Positions 21,640-33,300 of a DNA stretch of 64,000 nucleotides are shown piece by piece (position 1 is the first letter of the stretch; the number at the start of each line of letters is the position of its first letter). Below the pieces are notes generated by a model. It ran no database searches. It was not told where the DNA came from and saw nothing but the letters and a program-made list of their open reading frames with translations. A program made the translations under genes and the position numbers. The stretch covers positions 63,003,753 through 63,067,752 of the forward strand of contig CM043959.1 of assembly GCA_014529385.2 (NCBI GenBank), written 5' to 3'. This stretch comes from Adiantum capillus-veneris (taxonomy: Eukaryota > Streptophyta > Polypodiopsida > Polypodiales > Pteridaceae).

Positions 21640-21815
21640 ATCGGCGTGACTGGCGGGACGGCAGGAGTGGGGACCGTGACGACGCTGGCACGTGCGACTG
21701 CAGCGGGTGGGCTTACCTGACAGCGCATTTAACGGGGTTGACCAACAAGGCACGTGCATCAGCGCAGTGACAGTGGGAGCGAACCTAACGGCGGTGATTT
21801 CTCCTGACATCCGGA

Positions 21816-21893
<78 letters not shown>

Positions 21894-22540
21894 CTTGGCG
21901 GCTTGGGTCACACGATGTAGAGTGTGTGTGTGTGTGTGTATGAGACAAAAGGGTGAGGGCACTGTGGGAGAGAGAGAATAAGGGAGAGAGAGAGTGTGAG
22001 CTAGAGAGAGCGTGAGAGGGGAAGAGGGGAGAGAGAGAGAGAGAGAGTAAGATAAAGAGAGAGAGTGAGAGGAGAGAGGGGAAGTTAGAGAAGAGAGAGA
22101 GTGGGAATAAGTTAGTGGGAGGAGAGAGAGTTAGAGAGAGATGGGTTAGATGAGAATGGGAGTGTGTGTGTGCGTGTGATGGGTGGTGTTCACCCGGAGA
22201 GAAGAAGACGAAGAAGAGACTTTTAACGTCGTACGAAATTATCTCAAGAGACCTTAAAGATCTAGCCGAAGAGGAGTTGAACTCCATACCTGTTATTCAA
22301 GAGAGGAGAAGAAGAAGAGTTTTTAATGTCAAAGGAAACTATCGCAAAAGACCGAAGAGGTGGCTTTTGGCATCAACAAAGGAGAGAGGAAATTACAAAC
22401 GCGCAAGCGGCAGACGATTCATGCGACGAAAGGCATGCTCGAGAAGAGTCGAAGTTGGAAATTAGACCGTCGAGTGCGCGCAACCGTCGAAATCTGTTGG
22501 GACACGCACCCAAGCTCGAGATCAACCAGCCGGTGCTCGT
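21640..22540. repeat. GC-rich block with GA/GT microsatellites
   Basis: A GC-rich start (21640-21815) is followed by a pure (GA)n run (21819-21891), a short (GT)n near 21922-21938 and imperfect GA-rich sequence to 22145. Two diverged direct repeats (near 22205-22255 and 22305-22355, both with GAAGAAGAG, CTTTTAA or GTTTTTAA, and CAAGAGAC or CAAAAGAC) follow. No gene is supported. Confidence 0.6.
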
Positions 22541-24042
22541 CAAAGCAACTTTTTTTTTTAAAAATCATTTTCTTAATGCCCGAAAAAGCCAAATTTAGTC
22601 CAAAATTAACCAAACACACTAAAATTTTCCAAAAAAATCCAAAAACTCCCAAAAAATTCTAGAAACCTTACAAAATCTCCGTCATTCACAACGAAGCATT
22701 TTCAACACGCAAAAGTACACCAAAAATAGCAAATTTTACCGAAAATGTGATTTACGACAAAATTGTCAACCCTGCCCCTGAAATTAGCAAAACGTTCAAA
22801 ACTCAACCACAAAGAGCACAAATGCAAACAAAATGATGTCATAGATATGCACACACAAAATAGCTCGTAAAGATTGCAAAATTTCAATGTTTTATGGAAT
22901 TAAACAAAAATTAATGCAAAAATTGCCAAAAATTAGAAAAGTTATTCGAAAAACACCCAAAAAAATTCTACAAATTCTCCACACATTGGGGATTAGTGCA
23001 ACTAGATAAAATTACACAAATCATATCAATTCAATTACCCAATAATTTAATCAATAAAATCAAGACTAGGCAATTAAACCGGTAAAATTACCGCGACAAA
23101 ATTAGGTCAAAAATTGATGCAATTGGAGTGTGTAAATCTCTATTTTGAATAGAAAAATGCAGCATTTAACCATTACACACATCAATTGTGCAATCAAAAT
23201 ATGAATCAATCATGCAAATTAAACACTTTTTAGGCATACACACACTAATAATTGGCAATTTTTACAAATCTTCAGGTACGCACACAAAAGGGTTAAACTT
23301 GTCGAATTTGCAATGTGACTTCACAAATCATTAGTTGGGCATGAGCACAACATAAATCAATCATCAAAATTGAAAACTCATAACGCACACATTGATTTTT
23401 AGGTGCACAAACATGGGCAAAATAGTGCACACAAACCTAAAATTAGGCATACACACACTCAATTAGAATGCACATACACTTGATTTTAGTGCACCGACAC
23501 TTGCAATTGACCATCCAAGAATGCAATTAACTCAATCAGACACCCAATTAGCAACCTATAATCACCAATTAGCAATTGAAACTTGTCAAATTCATACACC
23601 ACCAAATCTTAAATTTTTTGGCATTACGACGGCATGAAAATTGAATAATCGTAAAATTTTCAATCCATAACATCAACATTACATTGCATCATGGTGGGAT
23701 CTCTACACAATTATACACATCCTTAGACTATAGGGAGGTTGAGAATACCACCTTAATTACCTTCCATTGAATGGTCATTTGAATAGTCGAATACTCCAAT
23801 CCTTCATAGCAAATTAGTAAGTTAGCAAAAACTAGTCAAATTAACAAGGGGTTAGTGTGAAATTTAAGTGTGTAAACACACAATCAGCAAGATCCACGGA
23901 CACATTAGGGAATTATGAACACAATGCTTCATGCACACACATTCAAAATCCAAAAAAACATAAACACACAAGTGATATTAGTAGTGAAATTAGTGAGGGA
24001 ACACATTTGATTATGCCACAATTACACTAGCGTAGGCCATTA
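22541..24042. other. A-rich leader of element E, no gene
   Basis: The + strand is A-rich (AAAATTCCAAAAA-type words), then carries many spaced words such as GCACACA and CAATTA. This is the interval between the primer site and pol where a gag would be expected; I find no gag motif. Confidence 0.5.
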
Positions 24043-24060
24043 TCCCCGGCAACGGCGTCA
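24043..24060 (-). promoter_or_regulatory. tRNA-Asp primer-binding site of element E
   Basis: TCCCCGGCAACGGCGTCA on the + strand matches the 3' end of plant tRNA-Asp (CCCCGGCAACGGCGCCA) except for one C to T. It is 2 bp from the LTR start, the arrangement typical of Tat and Athila elements. Confidence 0.85.
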
Positions 24061-24062
24061 AA

Positions 24063-25010
24063 TGTTGGGGGTTCACATCATTGCAATAGCTCCAATGACC
24101 AACGAAACTATCAATGCAGAAGGATGAGCTACCCAGCCAGGGCATGGAAACACTCGCACGGTTAGTGAGCTAATCGTGTCAACACAAATGGCTAACTCTA
24201 CAAGGTGAGCTTCTCGACCTATGGAGGAGCTAAGAAACAATGAAGGGCAATCTCGATATCCACTTCTCTTCACCTCTAATCAACCCAATCACACACACTA
24301 CAATTGCAAGACACACACAACAGTAATCCTATCATGCAACACACTAATCGCAAGCACACACACATAGATCTATCAAGCACCACACTCCAATCAAACCTAC
24401 ATGCACACACAAGCAAAAGAGGGCAATCACACAAGATTAAAGAGGGATTGACCACTAATTAGTTAAGATCTAGATAATCTAAGCATCATAGGCAATCATA
24501 AGAAGCATGAGAGAGGCATAGTGAAAGAGAATGAATCATTGATTAGTGTTAATCAAGTCTCATGAGCAAGGAGAAGCTCAAGGACTCCATAGCCACACCT
24601 CAAGAGCTCTCACCAAAGAGAGCTCTCAACAAATGAGCTTGAGAACGCTAATTTATTTTACACATTTCCTTATATACCTAAGGTAAAAATATGCAATGTC
24701 CTGGCGCCCAAGGCCTTTAGGGCTCCACCACTTACTGAATCTTCAACCTAAGCACACTAACTGATGTATTCTTTACATCTTGGAACTCGCAGTGATCCCG
24801 TAACACATTAAAAGATTACAATGGCCTGAAATAAATCGGGAATTTACAATACGTGACCATTTTGAAAAAATGTGAAAAATGTGTAACTCCAATCTTTACT
24901 ACTTCTTCATGTTGATCTTTGATGTGCATTCGTATGTCTTCAGTCTTTAGCAGCTTCTATTAATTGACATTGACTCAGTTAACAACCTATTCCTAAAATA
25001 AACATGGATC
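24063..25010 (-). repeat. 5' LTR of element E (right end uncertain)
   Basis: It starts TGTTGGGGG beside the primer site. A minus-strand TATA box (TATATAAGG, + strand 24668-24676) fits an LTR promoter firing towards pol. The outer end is not defined, since no second LTR is present. Confidence 0.6.
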
Positions 25011-25099
25011 ACAATTTTTTCCCAGGGGATATAAGGTCTTTATATGGGGATGCTGGGTATGTCACATTTGAAGAGAGAAAACCATTCTCTCTATAGACT

Positions 25100-26018
25100 T
25101 TGACATCTTTCATAGGAGAACTCAAAACAAAATCGGAGGTTAAAATGTTACCTTCTCATTGGAAAGCCACACCAAAAAATATGGATACCAAGAGCTTGCA
25201 TGAATTGTTGTCTTCTCCTATACAATGCACACTTTATCTCTCAGAGTTACTAAAAATTAGACCGCATCTATGGGGCCAAATAATGGCAAAAAACATGGGG
25301 TTGAAAATCCCTTCACATGACCAACTTGCGGACAAAAACATGGATGACACCTCGCCTAAGAAACCACAAACAAATCCAATAACAATAAATAAGGTGGGTG
25401 ACTAATGTGAAGGAGAAGAAGGAAACACCACCTTACCACTTGAGTACAAAGGAGTAAAAATGATTGCTATATTAGATAGTGGGGCATGAATGCCACTGCA
25501 ACCAAAGAAATGTGAAAAAAATGGGGAAAGTCTGCTCTTATGAAAACTCAAATGAAACTGAAATTACCAGACAGAAACCGATTGGAATATTAGAACAAAT
25601 CATTGTATCCTCGTGTGGCATAGAGTATGATCACACATTTTCCATAATGAATTTTGACAAGAGCGAAAACTTTGATATCATATTGGGCATACCATTTACG
25701 CGTCAGCTCAAAATGGTACAAGATTGGGGCTATGACTACATATACCTAAGACACAAGGATGTCACAACAAAAAACAGTGTCACGGACCATTGTTATAGAG
25801 ATGTGGAACGAACCCTCAGAGAGGAATTAAACTCCACAACTGACCAAGAAGGAGAAATACCTGCTTGGCTGCAAATAAAAACTCACAATTGGACATCTAC
25901 AGCTTTTGAGGGTGGTAGTTTGAAAAAAGAGGATTATATTCATGATAGGTCACTACACGATGAGGCATATGTATTAAAGCCTTTTTTGAAAGAGATATTC
26001 GAACCTTTTGGATGGTAG
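25100..26018 (+). pseudogene. Retropepsin-like retroelement remnant
   Basis: Two ORFs (25100-25405 and 25479-26018). Between them lies VKMIAILDSGA (about 25456-25488), the active site of an aspartic protease; a frameshift right after it moves the rest into the second ORF. That ORF has IGILEQIIVSSCGIEYDH, then FDIILGIPF (the ILG-x-P element of retropepsins) and QDWGYDYIYLRH. The region resembles protease domains of plant gypsy polyproteins, but no RT or integrase follows. The N-terminal ORF is not recognised. Confidence 0.6.
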
Positions 26019-26359
26019 AAAATACTGGCCACTCTTGATGTTTGCGTAAATGAGGTGACCAACACCAAGTTTTGCGATGAAGATGGCTATGATATAACTC
26101 CCTTGTTTACGATAAATGTGTTGAAGGAAGCTTATGAAGTTTGTGAGTGTGAAAGCAAAAAAGGTGAGACAGAGAGATACGTCCTAGAGCATGAGTCCAA
26201 AGTGATAAAAAAGGAAGCAGAGCAACCATGAGAATATATCATCATTGACATACTTGAAGAATTGACAAAATTTGTTTAAAAGAAGCTGACTCTGGAAAAA
26301 GTGCAAATAAAGTAAATGAAGGAAAACAATTTCCAAGTTCAATGTGAAGTGTTAAAAAA

Positions 26360-26597
26360 ATGCAAGATCAAAAGAAGAACACGGACAAAGAAGAAGATCG
26401 AATGTCTCCTACGATGATCAAATTCTACATATGCGGAGAAACAGCACTCGAAATCACATGTTTAACTATAATAGATCGAGAAGCAACAAAGAATCTAATG
26501 TCTCCTACGATGATCAAATTCAACATATGCGGAGAAATAGGACTCGAAATCACATGTTTAACTGTAATAGATTGAGAAGCAACAAAGAATCTAATGT
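26360..26597 (+). repeat. In-frame 96-bp tandem repeat (32 codons), two copies and a stub
   Basis: Units start at 26401, 26497 and (partial) 26593. Each codes for MSPTMIKF, ICGE, LEITCLT and IIDREATKNL with few changes; the second copy gains a TGA. The ORF has no known relative to me and sits between the retropepsin remnant and the next unknown ORF on the same strand. Confidence 0.75.
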
Positions 26598-26613
26598 CTT
26601 ATGATACTGGATA

Positions 26614-27108
26614 ATGACGAGAAAGCCGCCAATCATTGAGCCGGAGAAGATCGTGTACACAAGTTCAAAAATGAAATTCCTAGATTTGGCATGCGTACTC
26701 AAGTTGAGTACCGAGGAGTATAAGGATACTCTCCATATAATCGACTCCCATCATAGCAATGAGAATTTGATCCTCACAGAAAGTTGGAGAAACATCTTCT
26801 TTCAACCAAAAGGAAAATCTTCAGCAACAATAACACTATCAAAAACCCCAAAAGCACCTCAAGCCAATGCAAAAAAGGAGGAACAAACCATCGTGGAAAA
26901 AGGTAAAGCAAAGATAAACATTGAAGTATATCAACCTCGCAAGACGACTTTACCTTCAACAAGTCTCCATCAAACTTCCCGTGTACCCTCTACATCAAGA
27001 TCCAAACCATCAACAATGCAATGGAAATCAAAGAAAAAGTCTATCAACCCAAGTTTCCATCACAAAAAAGCATTAAAAAGAAGCCAAAGAGAATCAACCA
27101 AGTGTTAG
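26614..27108 (+). CDS. Unknown ORF, 164 aa, lysine/serine/proline-rich tail
   Basis: I do not recognise it. The first 70 residues are of mixed composition (KMKFLDLACVLKLSTEEYKD), and the rest is basic and low-complexity (KTPKAPQANAKKEEQ, STSRSKPS, KSKKKSINPS), probably disordered. It follows the repeat-containing ORF on the same strand and could belong to the same decayed retroelement. There is no evidence of expression. Confidence 0.35.
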   Translation: MTRKPPIIEPEKIVYTSSKMKFLDLACVLKLSTEEYKDTLHIIDSHHSNENLILTESWRNIFFQPKGKSSATITLSKTPKAPQANAKKEEQTIVEKGKAKINIEVYQPRKTTLPSTSLHQTSRVPSTSRSKPSTMQWKSKKKSINPSFHHKKALKRSQRESTKC

Positions 27109-27882
27109 TATCAAAGAGCACATCCAAGTCAAAGACCCAGTTTGGATACATGAAGCACAAGTTCAGCCACAACAACAAAAGGTGACAGGGTGGGTATCAT
27201 CAGCTACATCAATTGAAGTCAAAATGACACTCGTGCACTCAGTACAGTGAGGTATGAGTGAAGAAGCTTCTACATCAGAAACCCTTCTTGGAAACATGGA
27301 AGCTATTGAGACGTCCTTTGATGTCACATGTGCTACATTTGTTCCTTGAAGCACCCATCAACTCCACCTCTTACACAAAACATGCTTTTGTTTGACAAAT
27401 TTCTTGTATGCATATAGAGTGTCCCATAATTGGCACTTGGATTAGGCACTCTTCCTTTGTTTCTCCCAAGCAATCACCTTGCATGATAGGTACTTCAAGA
27501 CCAAATAATCAACTCCAATAGAGCGTATAACAAATGCACTTTTTTCTCACCTGTTTTTTTCCCTTCGGTCATCGAGGTTTTCAAACCCTAATCTAGAAAC
27601 CCTCATCATCAACTTCTGTAGCCATTGTTTTGAGTATAGATAAATAGCCATGGTTGTATATATAGCCATTGTTTTGTGTTGTGCGCAGTGCGAGAGTGCT
27701 CGCTACTTCTATAGAGTGCTATGAAGAAGAGATTCTTTATTGTGCTTCTTGCATAGCGTCTCTTCACAACAGCTCCTTGTTTGAGGGATTACTTTGCACA
27801 TCACATGTCTCCCTCTATTATGAGGTACATCATCGTTAAAATCTGTCCAACCTAATGACTATTCGGTTGGAAAAAAGAGATA

Positions 27883-27938
<56 letters not shown>

Positions 27939-28077
27939 AGCTATGGAGAAGAGAGTAGAAAGTAATTTCTGAGGGTCCATTGACTTCACATAAATAAGGT
28001 TTTATTCATAACACTCTACAGAAGCATGAGCATACCCGCACTACGCACACCACAAAATGGTTGCTCCGCGTACAACC
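27109..28077. other. No gene; GA microsatellite
   Basis: A (GA)n run at 27886-27932 is the only clear feature. Two near-copies of ATAGCCATTGTTTTG (about 27620 and 27662) lie in AT-rich sequence. Confidence 0.6.
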
Positions 28078-28281
28078 ATTTCTCTTTATCTCCCTATTTC
28101 TTTATCTTGTTTTCTCTATCTATCTCTTTCTCTCTACGGATATCTCTATTTCTCTCTCTTCTTCTTTCCTCTTTCTCCCCACGGATATCTCTATTTATCT
28201 CTCTCCCTCTCTTTCCCTCTCCCTCCCTCTTTCCCTATCTCTGTCTCTCCCTCTTTCCTTCTCCTTCTCCTTGTCCCTCCG

Positions 28282-28335
<54 letters not shown>

Positions 28336-28740
28336 TCTTCCTCTTTCTCTATTTCTCTCTCGCTTTTCCTCTCTCCCTCTCTCCCTCTCTCTTTCTCTCC
28401 CTCTTTTCTTCTCTTTCTTTCTCTGTTCCCCTCTCTCCCTCCCTCTATCTATCTCTCTCTCTTTCTCTCCCTCTTTCCTTCTCTTTCTCTCTGTATTCCC
28501 CTCTCTCCCTCTTTACCTATCTTACTCTCTCTCTTTTCCTATCCCCCTCTATCTATCTCTCTCCGTCTCTTTCCCTCTCCCTCCCTCTCTCCCTCTTTAC
28601 CTTTCTTTCTCTCTCTCTTTCACTCTTTCTCTATTTCTATCTCTCCCTCTTTCTCTAATTCTCTCTCTCTCACTCTGTCTCTGTTTCTCTTTCTCTTTTC
28701 CTCCCTCCCTCCCTCCCTCTCTCTCTCTCTCTCTCTCTCT
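28078..28740 (+). repeat. Long polypyrimidine tract, 660 bp
   Basis: The + strand is almost entirely C and T, including a pure (CT)n at 28284-28332 and degenerate repeats of about 70 bp around CCCCTCTCTCCCTC (near 28428 and 28498). All three forward frames stay open through it, giving Leu/Ser-rich ORFs that are composition artefacts. It directly precedes the CACTA transposase remnant. Confidence 0.9.
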
Positions 28741-29079
28741 GGTTGGGTTGGATTAGCAAGTGATGGTGTCAATCCCTTTGGCACTAAGTCTACTTCATGG
28801 AGAACTTGGCTTGTGGTGATTGTCAACTACAATATTCCACTATGGGAGACAACCAATAAGGGTAATATACTTCTTTCCTGGCTTGTGTCAAGGAAGTACA
28901 AAGTGTCAAATATTGGCATCTACCTTGAGTCCCTCATCGAGGAATTGGAGGAGTTATGAAGAGGCATTCCTGTTGTAGATGTCTCACTTGAAAAGGGGGA
29001 AGAGAAGCCATTGTGAGGGAGATCCTTATGTGGACTATGCACGACTACCATGGGCTTGGAGAGATGTATGGTATCTCCC

Positions 29080-29127
<48 letters not shown>

Positions 29128-31400
29128 CCTCTCTCTCTCTCTCCCTTTAGTTTTGTCTCTCTCTAACGATATAACATGTATGCAAGACTGTGCATAGTGG
29201 GCCACAATGCATGTCCTACTTGCAGGCCATCATTGGTGACAGAGAGAGGCCTGATATCTTACACAAGGTAATCTATCCAAGCAACCATCATTTATTACCC
29301 CAAGGGCATAGCAAGCACAAGGCTCCAACAAATGGGAATACCCCTCTAAGCTCATGATGGAAGATTGGACAACATTTGGGAAGAGTACTACTATGACAAT
29401 CCGGCTTCGTGCCCTCCACCAAAAGGTATGTCAAGGTATTCCATATTTTTAAGGCTTTCATATTGGAAAGACTTAAAAATACAACACCTCTTGGATCCCA
29501 TGCATATGTTCAAGAATGTACCCCAAACACTACAAGACCACATTATTGGCAAGAAGGACTCTTTGGGTGCGAGGGAAAATTTGAGGATTTTGAAATGTCT
29601 CCCCGCCTGTGCTACTCCACGCCGTGTCCCCAATGGAAAGATTGTGCTTTCTAAATCACCATGGATGCTTTGCCAAAGAAGAATTAGACAAAGTGAAGGG
29701 TACCGTTGCTTCTATTCGCACACCAACAAGATACATGAGGTTGCTAAAGCGAGCTTTCACAAAAGCGAAGAAAGGTGGAAGCGTTCAATTGTATGGGTTG
29801 AAGTCTATGATTGGCACAAGATGATTCAGGTAATGTCCCTCTCCCTATTCTATGTATAGTTTGTGTGTATGAATTTTTCTCACTTTCCCTCTCCCTAATT
29901 TACATTGTAGCTCATTCATCCGGTGAGTACGTGTATATGTCGGGACAAGAAATTCAAGGATACTATTTTCAAACTTAGAGAGCTAGTAAGGTACACCACA
30001 AGACTCCACTCAACTACACTTTTTTATGTACACAATTATCTCAACTAGCACTTAGTGTATCCTTGTGTGTTTTCTTGTAGATTTGTGAGCTCCAAGGAAA
30101 TTGAAATAGATGCTATCCCTGTTGCTCAATCACTTGGAACAGACATTGTGTGTGGCATTGAGAATGAATTTCCTCAATCGGTCCTTGTTAGTCAAATCCA
30201 CCTTTTGGTTCACGTGGTGGAGGAGATTTCTATATGTGGAGTAGTGCATGCACGATGGATGTTCTTGTTAGAGAGGTTTTTAAAGACTCTCAAAAAAAAA
30301 TTGCAGCTATGGTCTCAATCAGAGGCATGTATGGTTGAAGGGTGGATCGTGCAAGATGCATTTGTTTACATCTTAGATTACTTGGCACAAGTTGATCCTT
30401 CAATGCCTCGCATGTGGTTAGACGAAGAAGATGCAAGGGCGTCTTTAAACTTGCCAAGTGTAAAGGGAAAACTACTTAACATGGATATGAATCTATCCCA
30501 AGTAGTCAATAACTTTTGCATTCTCAATGCAAAGATTAGGACCAAGTGGGTGGACTTGTGGACAGTGGCAAAGGAAAGTCATTTGCAAGTGGAAACAAGC
30601 ATATGGAGGAAGGAGGGCACCCTCAGTGCCTAGACACCTTGCATGTTTTCCAAATCTCATTAGTGCGGAGTGGATTCATGAGAGAATGACGAAGCAAAAG
30701 CGGCACAGAAGACATCACCAACAAAGAATTGGAGTATGCACGAGGCTACATACCAAAGGTAGAGTACTCATCTACCTAAACCATTTGTAATTTTTTTAAT
30801 GATTTTATCTTTGTATTTGATAAAAGATATTTTCCTATTGTGTAGTGCATTTCTTTTAACTCTATGTGGTCAAAGGGTCATCACTTTGGTACACACCACA
30901 TTGAAGAGTGTAGAACCACCATGGATTGTGCCATCCTGGGAAACTTTGACACAAACGGTGATGAAGCCAAGTACTGTGGAACTATTGAAAGGATACTAAA
31001 GGTTAATTTTAGAACCTTTCAACTTCGAGTGCAAGTGATTTTCAAATGTGTCTAGACAACATGAGAATGGTCTCTACATGGTGGACTCTAGTGTGCATCA
31101 CACAAGAGGTATGACAATTTAGTTTTACCGTGCAATTGTGAGCAAGTGAGTAACAACTACCTTTTTTTATTCTTATTTTCTTGTAGAATTAATTATACCA
31201 ATGCTATTCACTTTGAGCTTCTCTTTTATAGGTCATCTATGTCCCAAAAAGCCACCAACCAAAACTTTGATTCATAATTCCCGTAACACCTCGGAGGAGA
31301 ACCATTTTTTCCACTAATGAAGAGGAGACCATCTTTGACCCTCTTCCACCTCCAACTTTGGATGAGGTGGAGACATAGGATAGGGAGGTCAATGAATCAA
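28741..31400 (+). pseudogene. CACTA (En/Spm) transposase TNP2 remnant with DUF4218 and DUF4216 parts
   Basis: Pieces match the plant TNP2 transposase in order. At 28741-29080 are GLASDGVNPFG, VVIVNYNIPLW and MWTMHDY. At 29185-29850 are GHNACPTCRP, HLLDPMHMFKN and DHIIGKKDS. From 29911 to 30632 comes the DUF4218 region with SKEIEIDAIP, QIHLLVHVVEEISICG, VHARWMFLLERFLKTLK and MVEGWIVQDAFVY. From 30870 to 31400 come DUF4216-like words (AKYCGTIERI, NFRTFQL, VIYVPKS). Introns are plausible at 29830-29910 and before 30081, with GT...AG borders. A (CT)n run (29085-29118) lies in the first gap. Frameshifts and stops show it is dead. The two short terminal inverted repeats were not found. Confidence 0.85.
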
Positions 31401-31600
31401 GTTTAGTGGGGCGAAAAGTCTAAGCAACGATGATTGTCATGATGAGATAGAGGATGACGAATTTGAAGCTGATGAAGCCAACTCATCCACAAAGGATAAT
31501 TTCGTTTCTCTCTTTATTGATTTAGGAGCTATGGGCTTAGAATTGGATGATGATTCATGTAGGGATCTTTTGGAAGATGATTCATAAACATTTTGCATAC

Positions 31601-32160
31601 TTTAAGTTATGCAAATTTTTGGTCCAGTAATCCATTCATCTCTCTCTCCCCCTCTTCCTCTCTCTAATTTTATGCACCATTCTCAATTATGTTAATCAAG
31701 TGACAGTGATTATTTTAGCTATAACCATGTGTAATCTTATTATTCCCCACCCCCCTCCCCCCCCCCTCTCTCTCTCTATCACTGTCTCCCTCTTTCTATT
31801 TTCATTTTTAAATTTGAAGATTTCATACAATATTCTTTAATTTTTATTGAGGGGAGGGAAACACCAAAATGGGGGGGGGGGGGGGGGGGATATTTAAGCC
31901 AGAATTTGAAAGTTTAGGTACTAAATTTTTCCTCAAAATTAAGTGCGGTAATATCAACGATAATAATTGAGGTAATAATAGCAGAAATAGTCCTAGTAAT
32001 AGTTTAAATACAAAAAAATCTCCCCCAACCCTCCTCTCTCTTCCCTCTCCAATTGAGTTTGGACCTTCTCTCTACCAAATGCGATAAAAGACCACGGTAA
32101 ACAACTAGAGAGATTTTCATACTGCTACATCGAGAGCCTCCCACTGACGACACCTCAGTC
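31601..32160. other. No gene; C-run and G-run
   Basis: A C-rich stretch (31747-31766, ending in ten C) and a run of 19 G (31871-31889) lie about 100 bp apart. The rest is AT-rich. Confidence 0.7.
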
Positions 32161-32161
32161 T

Positions 32162-33300
32162 ATGAAACCTTCTTACCCTCCTACTCTCCTTCCATCGCAG
32201 GATCCCACTCCCATGGCATCGCGGGGTCCCACACCACTCCATTCCACTCCTGCTTCATCAAAGCACCATCGGCGCACTTCTTCTAGCGGCATGCATCGAC
32301 GCTCGTCTCAAGGCAGCAAGCACCGAGAGAGGCAAAGCGACGGGGGATCTTGTGGCTTCACTTGTTTTGGTAGTAGGAGGGAGAGACTCCCCTGTTTCAG
32401 AGCATGCCATTCCTTACATAGAGAACGAGGATACTCATGCACCCGTGCCAGACATGCATGGATGCTACTACATGGTAGAATATGACGGGGAGGTGGACTT
32501 TGATACAATAGAGGACAGGGTGTTTTGATGCCATCTTTAAGTTCTTATACATTCAACGTATAAGAATTTTTTTGTAAAGTTTAGAGACCAGTTGTTCGAT
32601 CATGCGCGCTACATTGAGGACACGTTGCATGCTAGATTTCCAAATGCCCCCGATCAACGTTTTTCACAACAGTAGTTGGAGGGCTACATAAAAACAATTT
32701 TGAAAAACAACCAATGCAATGTATGGCACGCAGCGGCCAACCAGGTTAGAGATCTAGATAGAAGCTATCGCGGTGGCAAAATGGCAGATGCGGAGTGGGA
32801 GTGGGCAACGCAAGAAAAGAGTAATTAGGATGCAACGGGCTCATCCTATAGACAAAAACACAAAGCTCGAGCGAGACAAGCTCCCATGCACTATGGCTGG
32901 GCAGGCAAAGCATCATGGAAGGACAAACATGTAAGATTTGTGTAACTACAACCTAAATCGGTGATTATAAAGATTATAGTTGATGATTTGTTATTGCTAT
33001 TGCTATTGACAACTTAGGAAAATATCACTCTTAGTCGACCAACCAGAGAGATAGTCAAGTTTTGGGAGCGGCATACAAAATTTGTAACTTGGCAATGGTT
33101 GTTCGAGAACAAAACATCTTTCGTGAGCAATTCGATGCAGCGGTTGGATCACTACAAGTGGTAAGTTTAAACAAATAATTTTGTATCAATTGTTTTGAGT
33201 TGTTGATGTTTGCTTAATTTGGTTTGGGTTTATGTATAGTCCAGGTGATCAAATGTATGTGCCTATGGATGACGATGAGAAGGAGAAGGCTTAGATAGAG
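32162..33300 (+). pseudogene. Unidentified gene fragment with two apparent introns
   Basis: A first ORF (32162-32485) is rich in S, P, R and H. From 32560 one frame reads FVKFRDQLFDHARYIED, LEGYIKTILKNNQCNVWHAA and MHYGWAGKASWKDKH, with two stops. It is followed by a GTAAG...TTAG interval (32931-33017) and then ENITLSRPTREIVKFWERH and WQWLFENKTSFVSNSMQR. A second GTAAGT...GTATAG interval (33160-33239) precedes PGDQMYVPMDDDEKEKA. The spliced-looking layout and acidic/aromatic composition suggest a former exon set, perhaps an accessory ORF of a DNA transposon. I cannot name the family. Confidence 0.4.

Larger units (their letters stand above)
18206..25010 (-). mobile_element. Element E: decayed Tat/Athila-like gypsy element
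   Basis: A 5' LTR with a tRNA-Asp primer site at the right end, a long low-complexity leader, and a stop-ridden pol at the left end define a minus-strand gypsy element. No gag was recognised. The 3' LTR is missing and pol ends next to an A-family LTR at 18205. The right end at about 25010 is a guess, because there is no second LTR. Confidence 0.75.

Noticed and set aside
21628-22287. 219-codon minus ORF with SL and HT repeats
   Set aside because: It is GA/GT microsatellite read on the other strand; no domain.
24043-24060. Possible tRNA-Asp gene
   Set aside because: Only the last 18 bases of a tRNA are present and they abut an LTR start, so it is a primer-binding site.
28026-28959. Three long Leu/Ser/Pro-rich ORFs (210, 231 and 300 codons)
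   Set aside because: All three frames are open because the tract is polypyrimidine. Only the last 70 codons of the 300-codon frame are real transposase sequence; the rest is read-through of the repeat.
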